Source: Bacillota bacterium (GTDB taxonomy: Bacteria; Bacillota_A; Clostridia; Lachnospirales; Lachnospiraceae). Taken from it: 64,000 nucleotides of DNA. The translations under genes were made by a program, and so were the position numbers. Shown piece by piece: positions 44,278-53,467 of this stretch (positions within the stretch are counted from its first letter, which is position 1; every line of letters begins with the position of its first letter). The DNA lies in the NCBI GenBank assembly GCA_023443625.1, contig JAEZTQ010000071.1:1-64000 (forward strand), in the 5' to 3' direction. The notes beneath the pieces are model-generated. The model saw only the letters and a program-made list of their open reading frames with translations, did not search any database and was not told where the DNA came from.

Positions 44278-45735
44278 TTAACCAAAGACACTGCTAAAGA
44301 ATCCACCAACTGCATCTGTGACATTGTTAAAAGCATCTTCAACAGCTTCCGTAGCTGCTCCTACAAAATTCTTAGCATGCTGTCTAATGGTTGCATCTCC
44401 TATTTTTATGTCAGCAAGCTTGTCCACTACAACTGCTGTTACAATACCAACACCGGCACCTACAACTCCACCAACTACAGTGCCTACCGGGCCTCCAATG
44501 AAGGTCCCAACGACTGCACCTGCCTTAGCACCCGCAGCAGTACTTGCAAAATATGCCCCTGTATAAATGGCTCCTTCAACTGCTGCATTAGCAACCTTCT
44601 GGGATACTGGCTGACCATTATCTGCAAATAATTCTTCACCAACGGTTAATGCTCCTCCTGCTACTGCAAGTCCAGTTGAAACTTTATTTAACACACTGGT
44701 AGCTTTACTTACCTTACTATAGGATTTTGTATCAGATATTAGCTTATTGACTGCCGGATTTTTTGCAGCAGTATCAACACGATATCTGGTCCCAACTCCT
44801 TTAATTGTTCCTCCAGATACACCTTTAACGTATAAATAATCATCATTCATAACGACTGCAACCTTATCTATATAAGGTTGATTAACTTTTATAGCTCCCT
44901 TTATACCACCTGCCAAACCTGCGCTCATATCTATAGTATTATTAATAGTACCTGTTACATTATTGGCTTTTTCTAGATTACTGCCTACAGAGTTTCCACT
45001 ATTTGTTGGCTTCGGAATCGGGGTAGCAGTTGCCCTATTAATTGTAACCGCTGGGGTTGCTACTGGCGCTTTTGTTGGAGTTGCGGTTGGAGCCCTACTA
45101 ATTGTTACCGCTGGAGTCGCTACTGGCGCTTTTGTTGGAGTTGCGGTTGGAGCCTTACTAATTGTTACCGCCGGAGTCGCTACTGGCGCTTTTGTTGGAG
45201 TTGCGGTTGGCGCCTTACTAATTGTAACCGCCGGAGTTGCTACTGGCGCTTTTGTTGGAGTTGCAGTTGGCGCCTTAGTAGTAGCTGTTGCTGCCTTTGT
45301 TACCGCCGGGGTTGATACTGTAGCTTTTGCTGCAGTTGTAGTCGACGCTTTAGTAGTAGTCGTTGTTGTTGCTGCCTTTGTTGGCGCCGGGGTTGACACG
45401 GTAGCTTTAGCTGCAGTTGTAGTCGGCGCTTTAGTAGTAGTCGTTGTCGCTGCCTTTGTTGCTGCAGGAGTTGACACGGTAGCTTTTGTTGTAGTTGTAG
45501 CCGGAGCCTTATAAGTACTTGTTGCTGGCGCCTTATAACTACTTACCGCCGGGGTCGCTGCAGGAGCCTTATAGGTACTTGCTGCCGGGGCTTTATAGGT
45601 ACTTGCTGCTGGGGCTTTATAGGTGCTCGCTGCTGGGGCCTTATAACTACTAGCCGTTGATGTTTTACTACTGCTTGACGTAGGTGCTTTGTAAGTCGAT
45701 GCCGAATAACTTGAATACTTACTAATAATTGCCAT
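44278..45735 (-). CDS. YKAP/KAPxATP repeat protein with glycine-zipper C-terminus
   Basis: Unrecognised, 485 residues. The first 90 residues hold seven YKAP units (STYKAPAA period 8); residues to about 230 are Thr/Ala/Pro/Lys repeats, then four 20-residue units of KAPTATPTKAPVATPAVTIS. Residues 235-485 form a compact domain with a stretch of about 70 small and hydrophobic residues (AGAKAGAVVGTFIGGPVGTV, glycine zipper), as seen in the pore or translocation parts of polymorphic toxins and bacteriocins. No signal peptide. Start: ATG at 45735 after AAGGAGG. It begins 15 bp after a radical SAM gene and precedes type VII-type genes, so it may be a radical-SAM-modified exported protein. That is inference. 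Confidence 0.75.
   Translation of the reverse strand: MAIISKYSSYSASTYKAPTSSSSKTSTASSYKAPAASTYKAPAASTYKAPAASTYKAPAATPAVSSYKAPATSTYKAPATTTTKATVSTPAATKAATTTTTKAPTTTAAKATVSTPAPTKAATTTTTTKASTTTAAKATVSTPAVTKAATATTKAPTATPTKAPVATPAVTISKAPTATPTKAPVATPAVTISKAPTATPTKAPVATPAVTISRAPTATPTKAPVATPAVTINRATATPIPKPTNSGNSVGSNLEKANNVTGTINNTIDMSAGLAGGIKGAIKVNQPYIDKVAVVMNDDYLYVKGVSGGTIKGVGTRYRVDTAAKNPAVNKLISDTKSYSKVSKATSVLNKVSTGLAVAGGALTVGEELFADNGQPVSQKVANAAVEGAIYTGAYFASTAAGAKAGAVVGTFIGGPVGTVVGGVVGAGVGIVTAVVVDKLADIKIGDATIRQHAKNFVGAATEAVEDAFNNVTDAVGGFFSSVFG
45041..45280. repeat. Four 60-bp tandem DNA repeats
   Basis: The 20-residue repeats are encoded by four nearly identical 60-bp units in register, 45041-45280. 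The high DNA identity indicates recent expansion or homogenisation; the number of units may vary between strains. Confidence 0.85.
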
Positions 45736-45750
45736 ACACATCCTCCTTGA

Positions 45751-46755
45751 TTAATTTATTGCTTCCTTATATTTGAAAATGTCATGCACCTTAAAGGCAT
45801 AACATCCTCCTGCACATTTTAAGGTTTCTTTCTTTTTACATCCCCTGCACAAGGTATCTGCATTTATATGATAAGCTAATGTATCAAAGCAATAACTAAA
45901 ATAGGCTCTCGCTTCGTCTATATGACAAAAATCCTCTGTTTTTGCCTTCATATATTGGGACAAAGCAAAGCAACGTATTACACTTAAATCCGGCAAAATG
46001 TCAATCACCGGTGTGCAACTGCTTAACTCACTCAGGATATTAATATCGTTCCTACCTGTGTCCTTTATTTTTTGTTCTAGGCATTTATACTCTAACGGTG
46101 TAAATATACATCTTGGAATTGCATTACAATCGTAGAAGGGTACAATGCCCTCATCTAGTAGCTTATGATAAAATTTAAGAACCCGTGGTTTCATCCTGCG
46201 AAAGTAGGTTAAGCTATTTCCTTTCATACCCTCATTATTCGGCACACTAACTGCGGTTCTTACATATTTATAATCTAAGCTCTTTAACACTTCAATGATG
46301 TAATCGTATTCAAAATCCGGCTTATACATATTGATACCAATGGTAATTCTATCTTGCATATAGTACTGTTTACTGAAGAGGGTAATGTTTTCAATCATTT
46401 TTACAAAATTTCCTTCACCTATGTCTATTGGTGAATTACAATTGATAAGAAGCTTAAATTTAGGATGTATTAATTGATTAACAAACCTATTTAGCAAAAT
46501 ACCGTTGGTAAACAGAGTACATACTTTTATTCTTTGGTCGTTAATAATGATATCTAGTATTTCTTTAAATTGATTATGTACCGTTGGCTCTCCACCGATT
46601 ATTCCAACTTCCTCTTCATCATTTGTTAAAGCAAACTCTAATGCTTTTTTAAAATTATCCAGTGTTATATCATCTGTGCTTTTTCCTACGAATTCATCTG
46701 CAAAGCAATATGGACATCTTAAATTACAGCGCTCTGTAACCATAATATTAGCCAT
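45751..46755 (-). CDS. Radical SAM/SPASM enzyme
   Basis: Maturase-type enzyme. TERCNLRCPYCFA gives the CxxxCxxC iron-sulphur cluster that binds S-adenosylmethionine; GGEPTVHNQ follows. The C-terminal region has SPASM-like cysteines (CTPVIDILPDLSVIRCFALS, CRGCKKKETLKCAGGCYAF), found in enzymes modifying peptides or proteins. It is 334 residues. It starts 3 bp after the E-set gene and ends 15 bp before the repeat protein, so the latter is its likely substrate, perhaps at the repeated Tyr-Lys or Lys-Ala-Pro sites. The substrate is inferred. Confidence 0.88.
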   Translation of the reverse strand: MANIMVTERCNLRCPYCFADEFVGKSTDDITLDNFKKALEFALTNDEEEVGIIGGEPTVHNQFKEILDIIINDQRIKVCTLFTNGILLNRFVNQLIHPKFKLLINCNSPIDIGEGNFVKMIENITLFSKQYYMQDRITIGINMYKPDFEYDYIIEVLKSLDYKYVRTAVSVPNNEGMKGNSLTYFRRMKPRVLKFYHKLLDEGIVPFYDCNAIPRCIFTPLEYKCLEQKIKDTGRNDINILSELSSCTPVIDILPDLSVIRCFALSQYMKAKTEDFCHIDEARAYFSYCFDTLAYHINADTLCRGCKKKETLKCAGGCYAFKVHDIFKYKEAIN

Positions 46756-46758
46756 ATT

Positions 46759-47457
46759 TTATCTCCGATCCCCTGTTAAGATTACCCTTCCATTGTTTGT
46801 ATAAATTGTACCTTGTCCTAACTGAAAATAATCATCTATAATAAATTCACCATTGATAAATAGCCGTACCTTCCATAAACCTTGTATCAGTGCATACTCC
46901 ATACTTCTTAGGTCTAGGTTGAACCATACAGAAATGGGATTCCCGTACTCAACATCCTCTTGGCTAAGGATATTTTCTGAGATGTCAAAAATCTCTTCAT
47001 AGGGGTTAAACCATAATAGACTTATGGAATGTATCCCAATAATATTTATAAAGTCAAAGCGGAGGGACACCATATGATCCAGGAGTTTATTGAATATTTT
47101 TTTCTCTTTTCCATTGGTGTCATTATATTCCGTAATTTGATTGCTCATAAAGCATCTTTCCAATTCAATGGAATATTGGATGGCATTATATAATCTTTGA
47201 CCCTTGTTATCTATAAGGAGTACAGACCAAAGTGAACCGTCCTCTCCAATTTCATATTGATTAGCATATGGATCATTAAAGTAAACTCCTTCATTAATAA
47301 GAAAACGATAATAATATTTCCCAGGGGGAAAGGTTTCGTTAATTATCCACATATTATTATCCTTTTCCATCCTTCTAGTTGGGAAAACTTTATTTTTCCA
47401 TACAATACTAATAGACTCTACCATAAAATTTTTATGTTCCTTATAGCTAATAATCAT
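46759..47457 (-). CDS. E-set/CBM48-like protein, partner of the radical SAM enzyme
   Basis: 232 residues. The first 75 resemble the AMPK-type E-set fold: ISIVWKNKVFPTRRM, FPPGKYYYRFLINEGVYFNDPYANQYE. The remainder repeats a beta-sandwich pattern (WFNPYEEIFDIS, GLWKVRLFINGEFIIDDYFQLGQGT), perhaps a second E-set. It lacks carbohydrate-enzyme domains. First gene of the operon with a strong AGGAGGGAGG site. It could bind or present the repeat protein for modification; this is a guess. No RRE-type domain is recognised. Confidence 0.65.
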   Translation of the reverse strand: MIISYKEHKNFMVESISIVWKNKVFPTRRMEKDNNMWIINETFPPGKYYYRFLINEGVYFNDPYANQYEIGEDGSLWSVLLIDNKGQRLYNAIQYSIELERCFMSNQITEYNDTNGKEKKIFNKLLDHMVSLRFDFINIIGIHSISLLWFNPYEEIFDISENILSQEDVEYGNPISVWFNLDLRSMEYALIQGLWKVRLFINGEFIIDDYFQLGQGTIYTNNGRVILTGDRR

Positions 47458-47621
47458 TTTAAAGTCCTCCCTCCTAAATATATCATACTATTTTTACTGT
47501 AAAAGTAAAGAAAAATATACATATATTTACTTTATTCAGCACCATTTTACATTTTTAGTTTCAATTGGTCTCCATAATATGGCATTCCGAGGTGTTTTTT
47601 TCTATAATTTTTCTATAATAT

Positions 47622-47666
47622 AAAACGGGACTGTCACACTATGCAATGTGTGATTAGTCCCATTTT
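47622..47666 (-). terminator. Terminator after the ROK kinase
   Basis: AAAACGGGACTGTCACAC and GTGTGATTAGTCCCATTTT flank TATGCAAT. T-rich on the minus strand, following the kinase. The remainder of 47458-47730 holds no gene. Confidence 0.75.
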
Positions 47667-47730
47667 GATATAAATAAACTCAAGATTTCGAAAATTTGAG
47701 ATATTCTTTCGCTATATACTTTAAGTAATC

Positions 47731-48606
47731 TTATTCGTTCGCTGCTCTGTAACCCAAGCACAGCGCACCCATAATTCCTGGGTTATCTCCTAATGCTGGT
47801 TCAACAATATACTGATCGATATTCTTTGTTATTGCTTCTGCCTTCAGATAACCGTTGAGATTAGCAACTACCTTCTTTCTCACCAAGGGAAATAGCTGGG
47901 GCTGATGCATCACCCCTCCCCAGAGAATGATTATATTGGGAGAGAGTGTTAGGATATAATTCGTAATTGCCTGAGCAATATAGTAAGCCTCCAGCTCCCA
48001 TACCTCTGGCTGGTCTACCAGCTCAAAACCCTTCTTGCCCCAACGTCCTTCAATGGCAGGCCCTGCCGCCAGCCCCTCCATACAATTGCTGTGGTATGGA
48101 CAAAAGCCCTTATAATGATCCTCCTTATGCCTGTTAACCAGGATATGCCCTGCTTCCGGATGTATTAAACCATGCAAAGGATTACCATTAATGCAGATAC
48201 CAACTCCAACCCCGGTACCAATGGTTATATAGACAGATACCTCACTATCCTTAGCTGCTCCCCAGGTTGCTTCTCCCAGTGCAGCTCCATTTACATCGGT
48301 ATCAAATCCCACAGGAACCTTCAAAGCCTCCTGGAAGGCCTTGACAATATTGTAATTACGCCAGGCCAGTTTTGGTGTACTGGTAATCATACCATAGGAA
48401 GGGGAATTCTTATTAAGATCAATGGGACCAAAACATCCAATACCCAGGGCCTCAACACCCTCCATTCTAAAAAAATCGATCATTTTTGGAATGGTCTCCT
48501 CCGGCGTTAACGTGGGAATTGTTATCTTCTTAAATATTTCTCCATTATCATTACCGATTGCACACACCATCTTCGTACCACCAGCTTCAATACCTCCAAT
48601 TTTCAT
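47731..48606 (-). CDS. ROK-family sugar kinase (fructokinase/mannokinase type)
   Basis: Phosphorylates a hexose. MKIGGIEAGGTKMVCAIGND is the ATP-binding start of the fructokinase subgroup; the metal site is present (HPEAGHILVNRHKEDHYKGFCPYHSNCMEGLAAGPAIEGRWG). Full 291-residue length. No transporter or mannanase adjoins it in the window. Fructokinase is the most likely activity. Confidence 0.88.
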   Translation of the reverse strand: MKIGGIEAGGTKMVCAIGNDNGEIFKKITIPTLTPEETIPKMIDFFRMEGVEALGIGCFGPIDLNKNSPSYGMITSTPKLAWRNYNIVKAFQEALKVPVGFDTDVNGAALGEATWGAAKDSEVSVYITIGTGVGVGICINGNPLHGLIHPEAGHILVNRHKEDHYKGFCPYHSNCMEGLAAGPAIEGRWGKKGFELVDQPEVWELEAYYIAQAITNYILTLSPNIIILWGGVMHQPQLFPLVRKKVVANLNGYLKAEAITKNIDQYIVEPALGDNPGIMGALCLGYRAANE

Positions 48607-49133
48607 GCTTATCCTCCCAGTATAAAATATTTTAATTTTATATTAATATTATATAAACCCTATGAACATTTCCCAGTATATTACCCTATGACTTGTTCAC
48701 TACAATAATTAAGAGACATCTTCACCATTATTAGGTAAGGCTATACTTGTCATATTATATCAAAAACAACGAAGAATCAAGATTTGTCTTACCTCATATT
48801 CATCCAATAAAGAGTTTACCTTAGCCCAGTGCCTTCTGCCATAGGCAGATTAATACGAGTCATGGGAGTGCCCATCCTAGTTATCAACTTGAAGAATATT
48901 TTAATAAAGTATTTTTTATCAGCTCGGGTACATTTGGGCTCTACATATTATCAAAATTATGGTATACTAGGTCATATCATTCATTAACCCGTACAGACCA
49001 AACTGTCCGGCTGTTATACCCCATTTGTTGGTAAGAAATGACCTTGCTTTGTATAATATAATGATTGCAGGGTTATGATGAATTTATTAAACTTTAGTCT
49101 GATCAGACAAATAGCATGGAAAGGGAGATTTAA
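48607..49133. other. Divergent regulatory region between two kinases
   Basis: No gene. A good promoter-like TTGCTT-TATAAT arrangement lies near 49040-49062, before the FGGY kinase gene. No riboswitch recognised. Confidence 0.5.
49097..49108. promoter_or_regulatory. Palindrome GTCTGATCAGAC upstream of the FGGY kinase
   Basis: Twelve-base perfect palindrome, extended by TTTA/AAA. It lies between the likely promoter and the ribosome site, where a repressor could bind. It may bind a GntR-type or similar regulator. Confidence 0.4.
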
Positions 49134-50744
49134 ATGAAAGAAGACAAAAACACAATTCAACAAGCAATACTTTCTGGAGATACCGTCCTTGGAATTGAGC
49201 TTGGATCAACAAGGATCAAGTCCGTACTGATTGATAAAAATCATAATCCAATTGCATCGGGAGGACATGACTGGGTAAACCAATATGTTGATGGTATCTG
49301 GACATATTCCTTAGAAATGATATGGAACGGCATACAAGCAAGCTATCGTGACCTATACGAAAATATTAAAAAGCAGTATGATGTGGAATTAAAAACGATT
49401 GGAGCTATTGGCGTTAGCGGCATGATGCATGGTTACCTGGCATTTAACCATCAAGGTGATTTATTGACCCCATTTCGTACCTGGCGTAATACTATGACTG
49501 CACAAGCCAGCGAAGAACTGACCAAGCTATTTGGATATCCAATTCCTCAGCGCTGGAGCGTCGCACATCTTTATCAAGCAATCCTAAATAAGGAAACTCA
49601 CGTAGGTGATATCGCTTATATAACTACATTAGCCGGCTATGTACATTGGAAGCTGACTGGCGAGAAGGTAATGGGAGTAGGTGAAGCTTCTGGTATGTTC
49701 CCCATCGACATTACCACCAAAGACTTTAATCAAACAATGCTTCAACAATTTGATGAACGCATTGCACCCTATGGCTATACCTGGAAACTAAATAACATTC
49801 TTCCAAAGGTACTTGTTGCTGGTGAACCTGCGGGAGCTTTAACCAAAGAAGGAGCTCTTCTATTGGATCCTGCCAATAATTTAATGAGTAATATCCCCCT
49901 TTGTCCTCCAGAGGGTGATGCCGGAACCGGTATGACTGCTACCAATAGTGTAGCTGTAAAGACTGGTAATGTGTCTGCGGGTACCAGTGTGTTCGCAATG
50001 ATTGTATTAGAAAAAGAATTATCAAGGGTATATGAAGAGATAGATCTTGTAACAACCCCCTATGGTGATCTGGTAGCCATGGTACATTGTAATAACTGTA
50101 CTTCTGATTTAAATGCTTGGGTAGCTCTCTTTGGGGAATTTGCTGACACCCTAGGTATGCAATTAGATCCAAACCAACTCTATGGTACCCTATATCGCAA
50201 AGCCTTAGAGGGTGACACAGATGGCGGTGGCCTATTGGCTTATAACTACCTCTCGGGTGAACATATCACTGACTTTACTGAGGGACGTCCTTTGTTTGTT
50301 CGTACACCTGAGAGTAAATTTAACCTTGCTAACTTCATGAGAGTAAATCTGATGACAGCCCTGGGGGCTTTAAAAATAGGCTTAGACCTTCTTACCAAGG
50401 AAGAAAAAGTAGAGATTTTAAACATGTACGGACATGGGGGCTTCTTTAAAACAGCCGGTGTAGGTCAAAGTATTATGGCTGCCGCAATGAACACACCTGT
50501 ATCAGTAATGGAAACTGCTGGAGAAGGTGGACCATGGGGTATTGCGATTTTGGCTTCTTACATGCTACAAAAGAAGCAGGCCGAAGACTTAGGCTCCTTC
50601 TTAAGCAGTCATGTATTTGCTAATAATGCAGGTAGTCAGTTAGCTCCTCTGCCTGAAGATGTGAAAGGCTTTAATGTATTTATGGAACGCTATAAAGGAG
50701 GTTTATCCGTGGAACGTGCTGCAGTAGAAGCGTTACAAGGATAG
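49134..50744 (+). CDS. FGGY-family carbohydrate kinase (L-ribulokinase/xylulokinase type)
   Basis: ATP-dependent sugar kinase of 536 residues. The N-lobe opens [28 protein letters not shown] and TWRNTM are substrate-side motifs; the C-lobe has [21 protein letters not shown]. The sequence is a distinct branch often annotated as ATPase or xylulokinase, so the exact sugar is open. The start is supported by AAAGGGAG. It is a single-gene unit closed by a strong hairpin. Confidence 0.85.
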   Translation: MKEDKNTIQQAILSGDTVLGIELGSTRIKSVLIDKNHNPIASGGHDWVNQYVDGIWTYSLEMIWNGIQASYRDLYENIKKQYDVELKTIGAIGVSGMMHGYLAFNHQGDLLTPFRTWRNTMTAQASEELTKLFGYPIPQRWSVAHLYQAILNKETHVGDIAYITTLAGYVHWKLTGEKVMGVGEASGMFPIDITTKDFNQTMLQQFDERIAPYGYTWKLNNILPKVLVAGEPAGALTKEGALLLDPANNLMSNIPLCPPEGDAGTGMTATNSVAVKTGNVSAGTSVFAMIVLEKELSRVYEEIDLVTTPYGDLVAMVHCNNCTSDLNAWVALFGEFADTLGMQLDPNQLYGTLYRKALEGDTDGGGLLAYNYLSGEHITDFTEGRPLFVRTPESKFNLANFMRVNLMTALGALKIGLDLLTKEEKVEILNMYGHGGFFKTAGVGQSIMAAAMNTPVSVMETAGEGGPWGIAILASYMLQKKQAEDLGSFLSSHVFANNAGSQLAPLPEDVKGFNVFMERYKGGLSVERAAVEALQG

Positions 50745-50781
50745 ATTTATATTTGGTAAATTATATTTGATATCATCTTAG

Positions 50782-50820
50782 GGCTTTGCGCACCAGCATA
50801 ATATGCTAGTGTGCAAAGCC
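50782..50820 (+). terminator. Terminator after the FGGY kinase
   Basis: GGCTTTGCGCACCAGCAT and ATGCTAGTGTGCAAAGCC form an almost perfect stem, followed by TTCTTC. Confidence 0.8.
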
Positions 50821-51039
50821 TTCTTCATAATCGGTACCACTCTGTCTAATCATAACCTATCTTTCTTTTTTAGATTCAGATCTGAATCAACTTTCATTAG
50901 TGTGCCTGGGAATTAAGTATCACTTATGCTCTTTTATTAGGGCATTTTGTTGATTGGTGCTATCTTTTGTGGTATTATATACTAAATTATATAATATAAT
51001 GTATATAATTATAATTTATTGTAAAGGATGAGGGTTACC

Positions 51040-52050
51040 ATGAAGAAAAAACTAAAATCATTACTAATTATTGCAATGATCCTTAGCTTATTACCAATAA
51101 GCTATAGTGGAGTAAGTGCAAAGACGGAGGCTGATGACGATTCTGTCCTCGTATCTTATCTGACTTCCCCTGATGATTTACTGAACTTAATTGATACGGA
51201 CATTCCCTATAGCAGTCAGGATGTTATCACCCAAGCTTGGAGCGGGAAAGGCTATCCCTATAAGATAGTAATCAAGGAAGAAGGATGGCTCTTTATTAAA
51301 TATTTTGACGATGATTTCGAAACAGATTGCAATTTATACTCTAATTTTGAATTGACCTCTAAAATTGCATCTGGACATCTTTCATCCTCTGGTGATGGAT
51401 TAGTATCATGCTATGTAAAACCAGGAGAATATTATTATCAGATTGCTAGATGGAACGGCTATGAGACCTGTACTGCCACCGCTTATGTTGGATTTATGCC
51501 ATCTTCTGCAAGAATTAAAGTGGATAAGATTACTTACAGTAGCGATAAATCAATGGCTACAGTAACTTTTGATTATGATACGGATTATTTGCCTGATTTC
51601 AATACAGGAACTCTTCGTGTAGAAAAGGGCTATATCTCTTATACTATGATTACAGATAAAGCTACCTGGAAAGTAGATAACAGAGCCAATGCTTTGTCCA
51701 CCAACTCATTTACCGCAACGGCAAATGGGAAATATGGTGTTCAAATTGCAGGGACTGATGGCTATTTCTGCATGGCATCTTTTGAAATTAAAGGCTTAAA
51801 AAATACAGCTCCTAGTTCACCGAAAATTACCGTAAGTACCAAAAACTCTAAAAAAATCTCCGGTACTGGTTTAGCCGAGGCTAAGATATATGTAGTAGTT
51901 GATGGGAAGACCTATACAGGTACTGTGGGAAAGAATGGTAAATGGACTATAACCACCAATACCACACTGAAAAAAGGCACTGTGATTAAAGCCTATGTAA
52001 CAAATGCCGCCGGAACCAAGAGTAATACAACATCAGTTACTGTAAAATAA
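51040..52050 (+). CDS. Secreted protein with C-terminal bacterial Ig domain, paralogue 1
   Basis: Signal peptide (about 1-30, ending VSA). A beta-rich domain follows with PYSSQDVITQAWSGKG, EEGWLFIKYFD and the GEYYYQIARWNGYE motif. Residues 250-336 form an Ig-like repeat (SPKITVSTKNSKKISGTG, GTVIKAYVTNAAGTKS). The start is the ATG at 51040, after GGATGAGGG; the frame opens 4 codons earlier. It has a tandem paralogue 35 bp downstream. Function unknown; the Ig domain suggests cell-surface or matrix binding. Confidence 0.7.
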   Translation: MKKKLKSLLIIAMILSLLPISYSGVSAKTEADDDSVLVSYLTSPDDLLNLIDTDIPYSSQDVITQAWSGKGYPYKIVIKEEGWLFIKYFDDDFETDCNLYSNFELTSKIASGHLSSSGDGLVSCYVKPGEYYYQIARWNGYETCTATAYVGFMPSSARIKVDKITYSSDKSMATVTFDYDTDYLPDFNTGTLRVEKGYISYTMITDKATWKVDNRANALSTNSFTATANGKYGVQIAGTDGYFCMASFEIKGLKNTAPSSPKITVSTKNSKKISGTGLAEAKIYVVVDGKTYTGTVGKNGKWTITTNTTLKKGTVIKAYVTNAAGTKSNTTSVTVK

Positions 52051-52085
52051 CCCTAAGATAAGAATAAATAAGGATGAGGTATAAG

Positions 52086-53102
52086 ATGAAAAAAATAATA
52101 AAATTATCACTCATTATGGTAATAGTACTAAGCTTATTACCAATTAGTGCTCTAGCAGCCAGCGAAACCACTGAAGCAGACGATACACCTGTTCTTTGTT
52201 CTACGATCACTTCTCTTGATGATTTACAATATAAAATAGATAGTAATGTAGGCTACAGTAGCCAGGATACCATAAATACCCCATGGAAAGGTTCTGCTAC
52301 TCCTCATAAAATTGTTGTGGAAGAAGAGGGTTGGCTCTTTATCAAGGTTTTTAATGAGCAGGGAGATGTTGACTGTTTTCTCTATTCCAATAAAGATGCA
52401 ACCTCCTATTTAAGCACAGTAAAATTAAATGTTGATACTAACGCAGTATTAGCCTGCTATGTACAACCTGGGGATTATTATTATCAAATCAAACGATGGA
52501 ATGGATACGAAGAGACAACAACCACCACCTGTTATGTCGGTTTATTGCCTTCCTCAAATAGGATTAGCGTCAAATCAATTAAATACAATAGCGATAAAAC
52601 TTCCGCAACTGTAACCTTTGATTACGACCAGGATTACTTAACAAGCTTTACTACAGGCACAATAAGAATAGCCAATGGCGCTGTATCACATCGCAAGATC
52701 TATGATGCAACCACTTGGAAGACTGCTTCTAGAGAGAATGCTCTACCCAAGAATACCTTTACGGTAAAGGAGAATGGCACCTATACTGCAAGAATAGCTG
52801 GAATAGATAATTACTACTGTGCTGTAACCTTTGAAGTAACAGATCTGAAAAGCAGTGCTCCAAAAGCTCCTAAAATCACTACCATGAAGAGTGAAACTGA
52901 GAAAATATCCGGAACAGGTACCGCTGGAGCTAAGGTATACGTATCTGTAGGAGGTAACACTTATTCCAAAACCATAGATAAGAATGGCAAATGGAATATT
53001 ACTACAACCTCTACCTTGAAAATAGGAACCATAATTAAGGCATATGTAAAGAATTCTAAGGGTGTAAAAAGTAAATCTACTACTGTTATTGTTTCAAAAT
53101 AA
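52086..53102 (+). CDS. Secreted protein with C-terminal bacterial Ig domain, paralogue 2
   Basis: Same layout as paralogue 1: signal peptide, EEEGWLFIKVFNEQG, GDYYYQIKRWNGYE, then Ig-like domain (KITTMKSETEKISGTG, KAYVKNSKGVKS). Start at the ATG at 52086 with GGATGAGG upstream. The two copies are clearly homologous along their whole length but have diverged considerably, so the duplication is old. Cotranscribed with paralogue 1. Confidence 0.7.
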   Translation: MKKIIKLSLIMVIVLSLLPISALAASETTEADDTPVLCSTITSLDDLQYKIDSNVGYSSQDTINTPWKGSATPHKIVVEEEGWLFIKVFNEQGDVDCFLYSNKDATSYLSTVKLNVDTNAVLACYVQPGDYYYQIKRWNGYEETTTTTCYVGLLPSSNRISVKSIKYNSDKTSATVTFDYDQDYLTSFTTGTIRIANGAVSHRKIYDATTWKTASRENALPKNTFTVKENGTYTARIAGIDNYYCAVTFEVTDLKSSAPKAPKITTMKSETEKISGTGTAGAKVYVSVGGNTYSKTIDKNGKWNITTTSTLKIGTIIKAYVKNSKGVKSKSTTVIVSK

Positions 53103-53141
53103 TTTATAACATATAATTGATAAACAAATAGAAGGATTAAG

Positions 53142-53240
53142 GGCTGTCTGCAAATTGATTGCCTTCTAAGTAGACAAGTTAAATAATATAACATTTGATA
53201 CTTAGAAGGGACATATCATAATTGCAGCAGCCTCTTTTTT
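53142..53240 (+). terminator. Nested hairpin terminator after the paralogue pair
   Basis: Outer GGCTGTCTGCAA/TTGCAGCAGCC and inner CCTTCTAAGTA/TACTTAGAAGG, with a T tail. The rest of 53241-53467 holds no gene. Confidence 0.6.
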
Positions 53241-53467
53241 ATAACATGTTCTTTCATAGATTTTTATTGTTTTCTCATATTTGCTTTCTTTAATAGAAGT
53301 TAAGATTTCTTTTACCTTAGTATCTCAGGGCTTGTTAATGAAATCTTATACCATCATGTCCGAATCGTCCTTTTTTACGTCTGATAAGTTAAGGATTTTC
53401 CCTATTCCCTTAGATAAACTAATTTTATAGTACATGTTTTCATCTAAATAAAAGGGAGGCTATTTAT

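Noticed and set aside
44963..45514. Plus-strand open frame of 183 codons rich in Val, Gly and Ala
   Set aside because: It is the reverse-strand reading of the Thr/Ala/Pro repeats of the real gene; no start site of its own.
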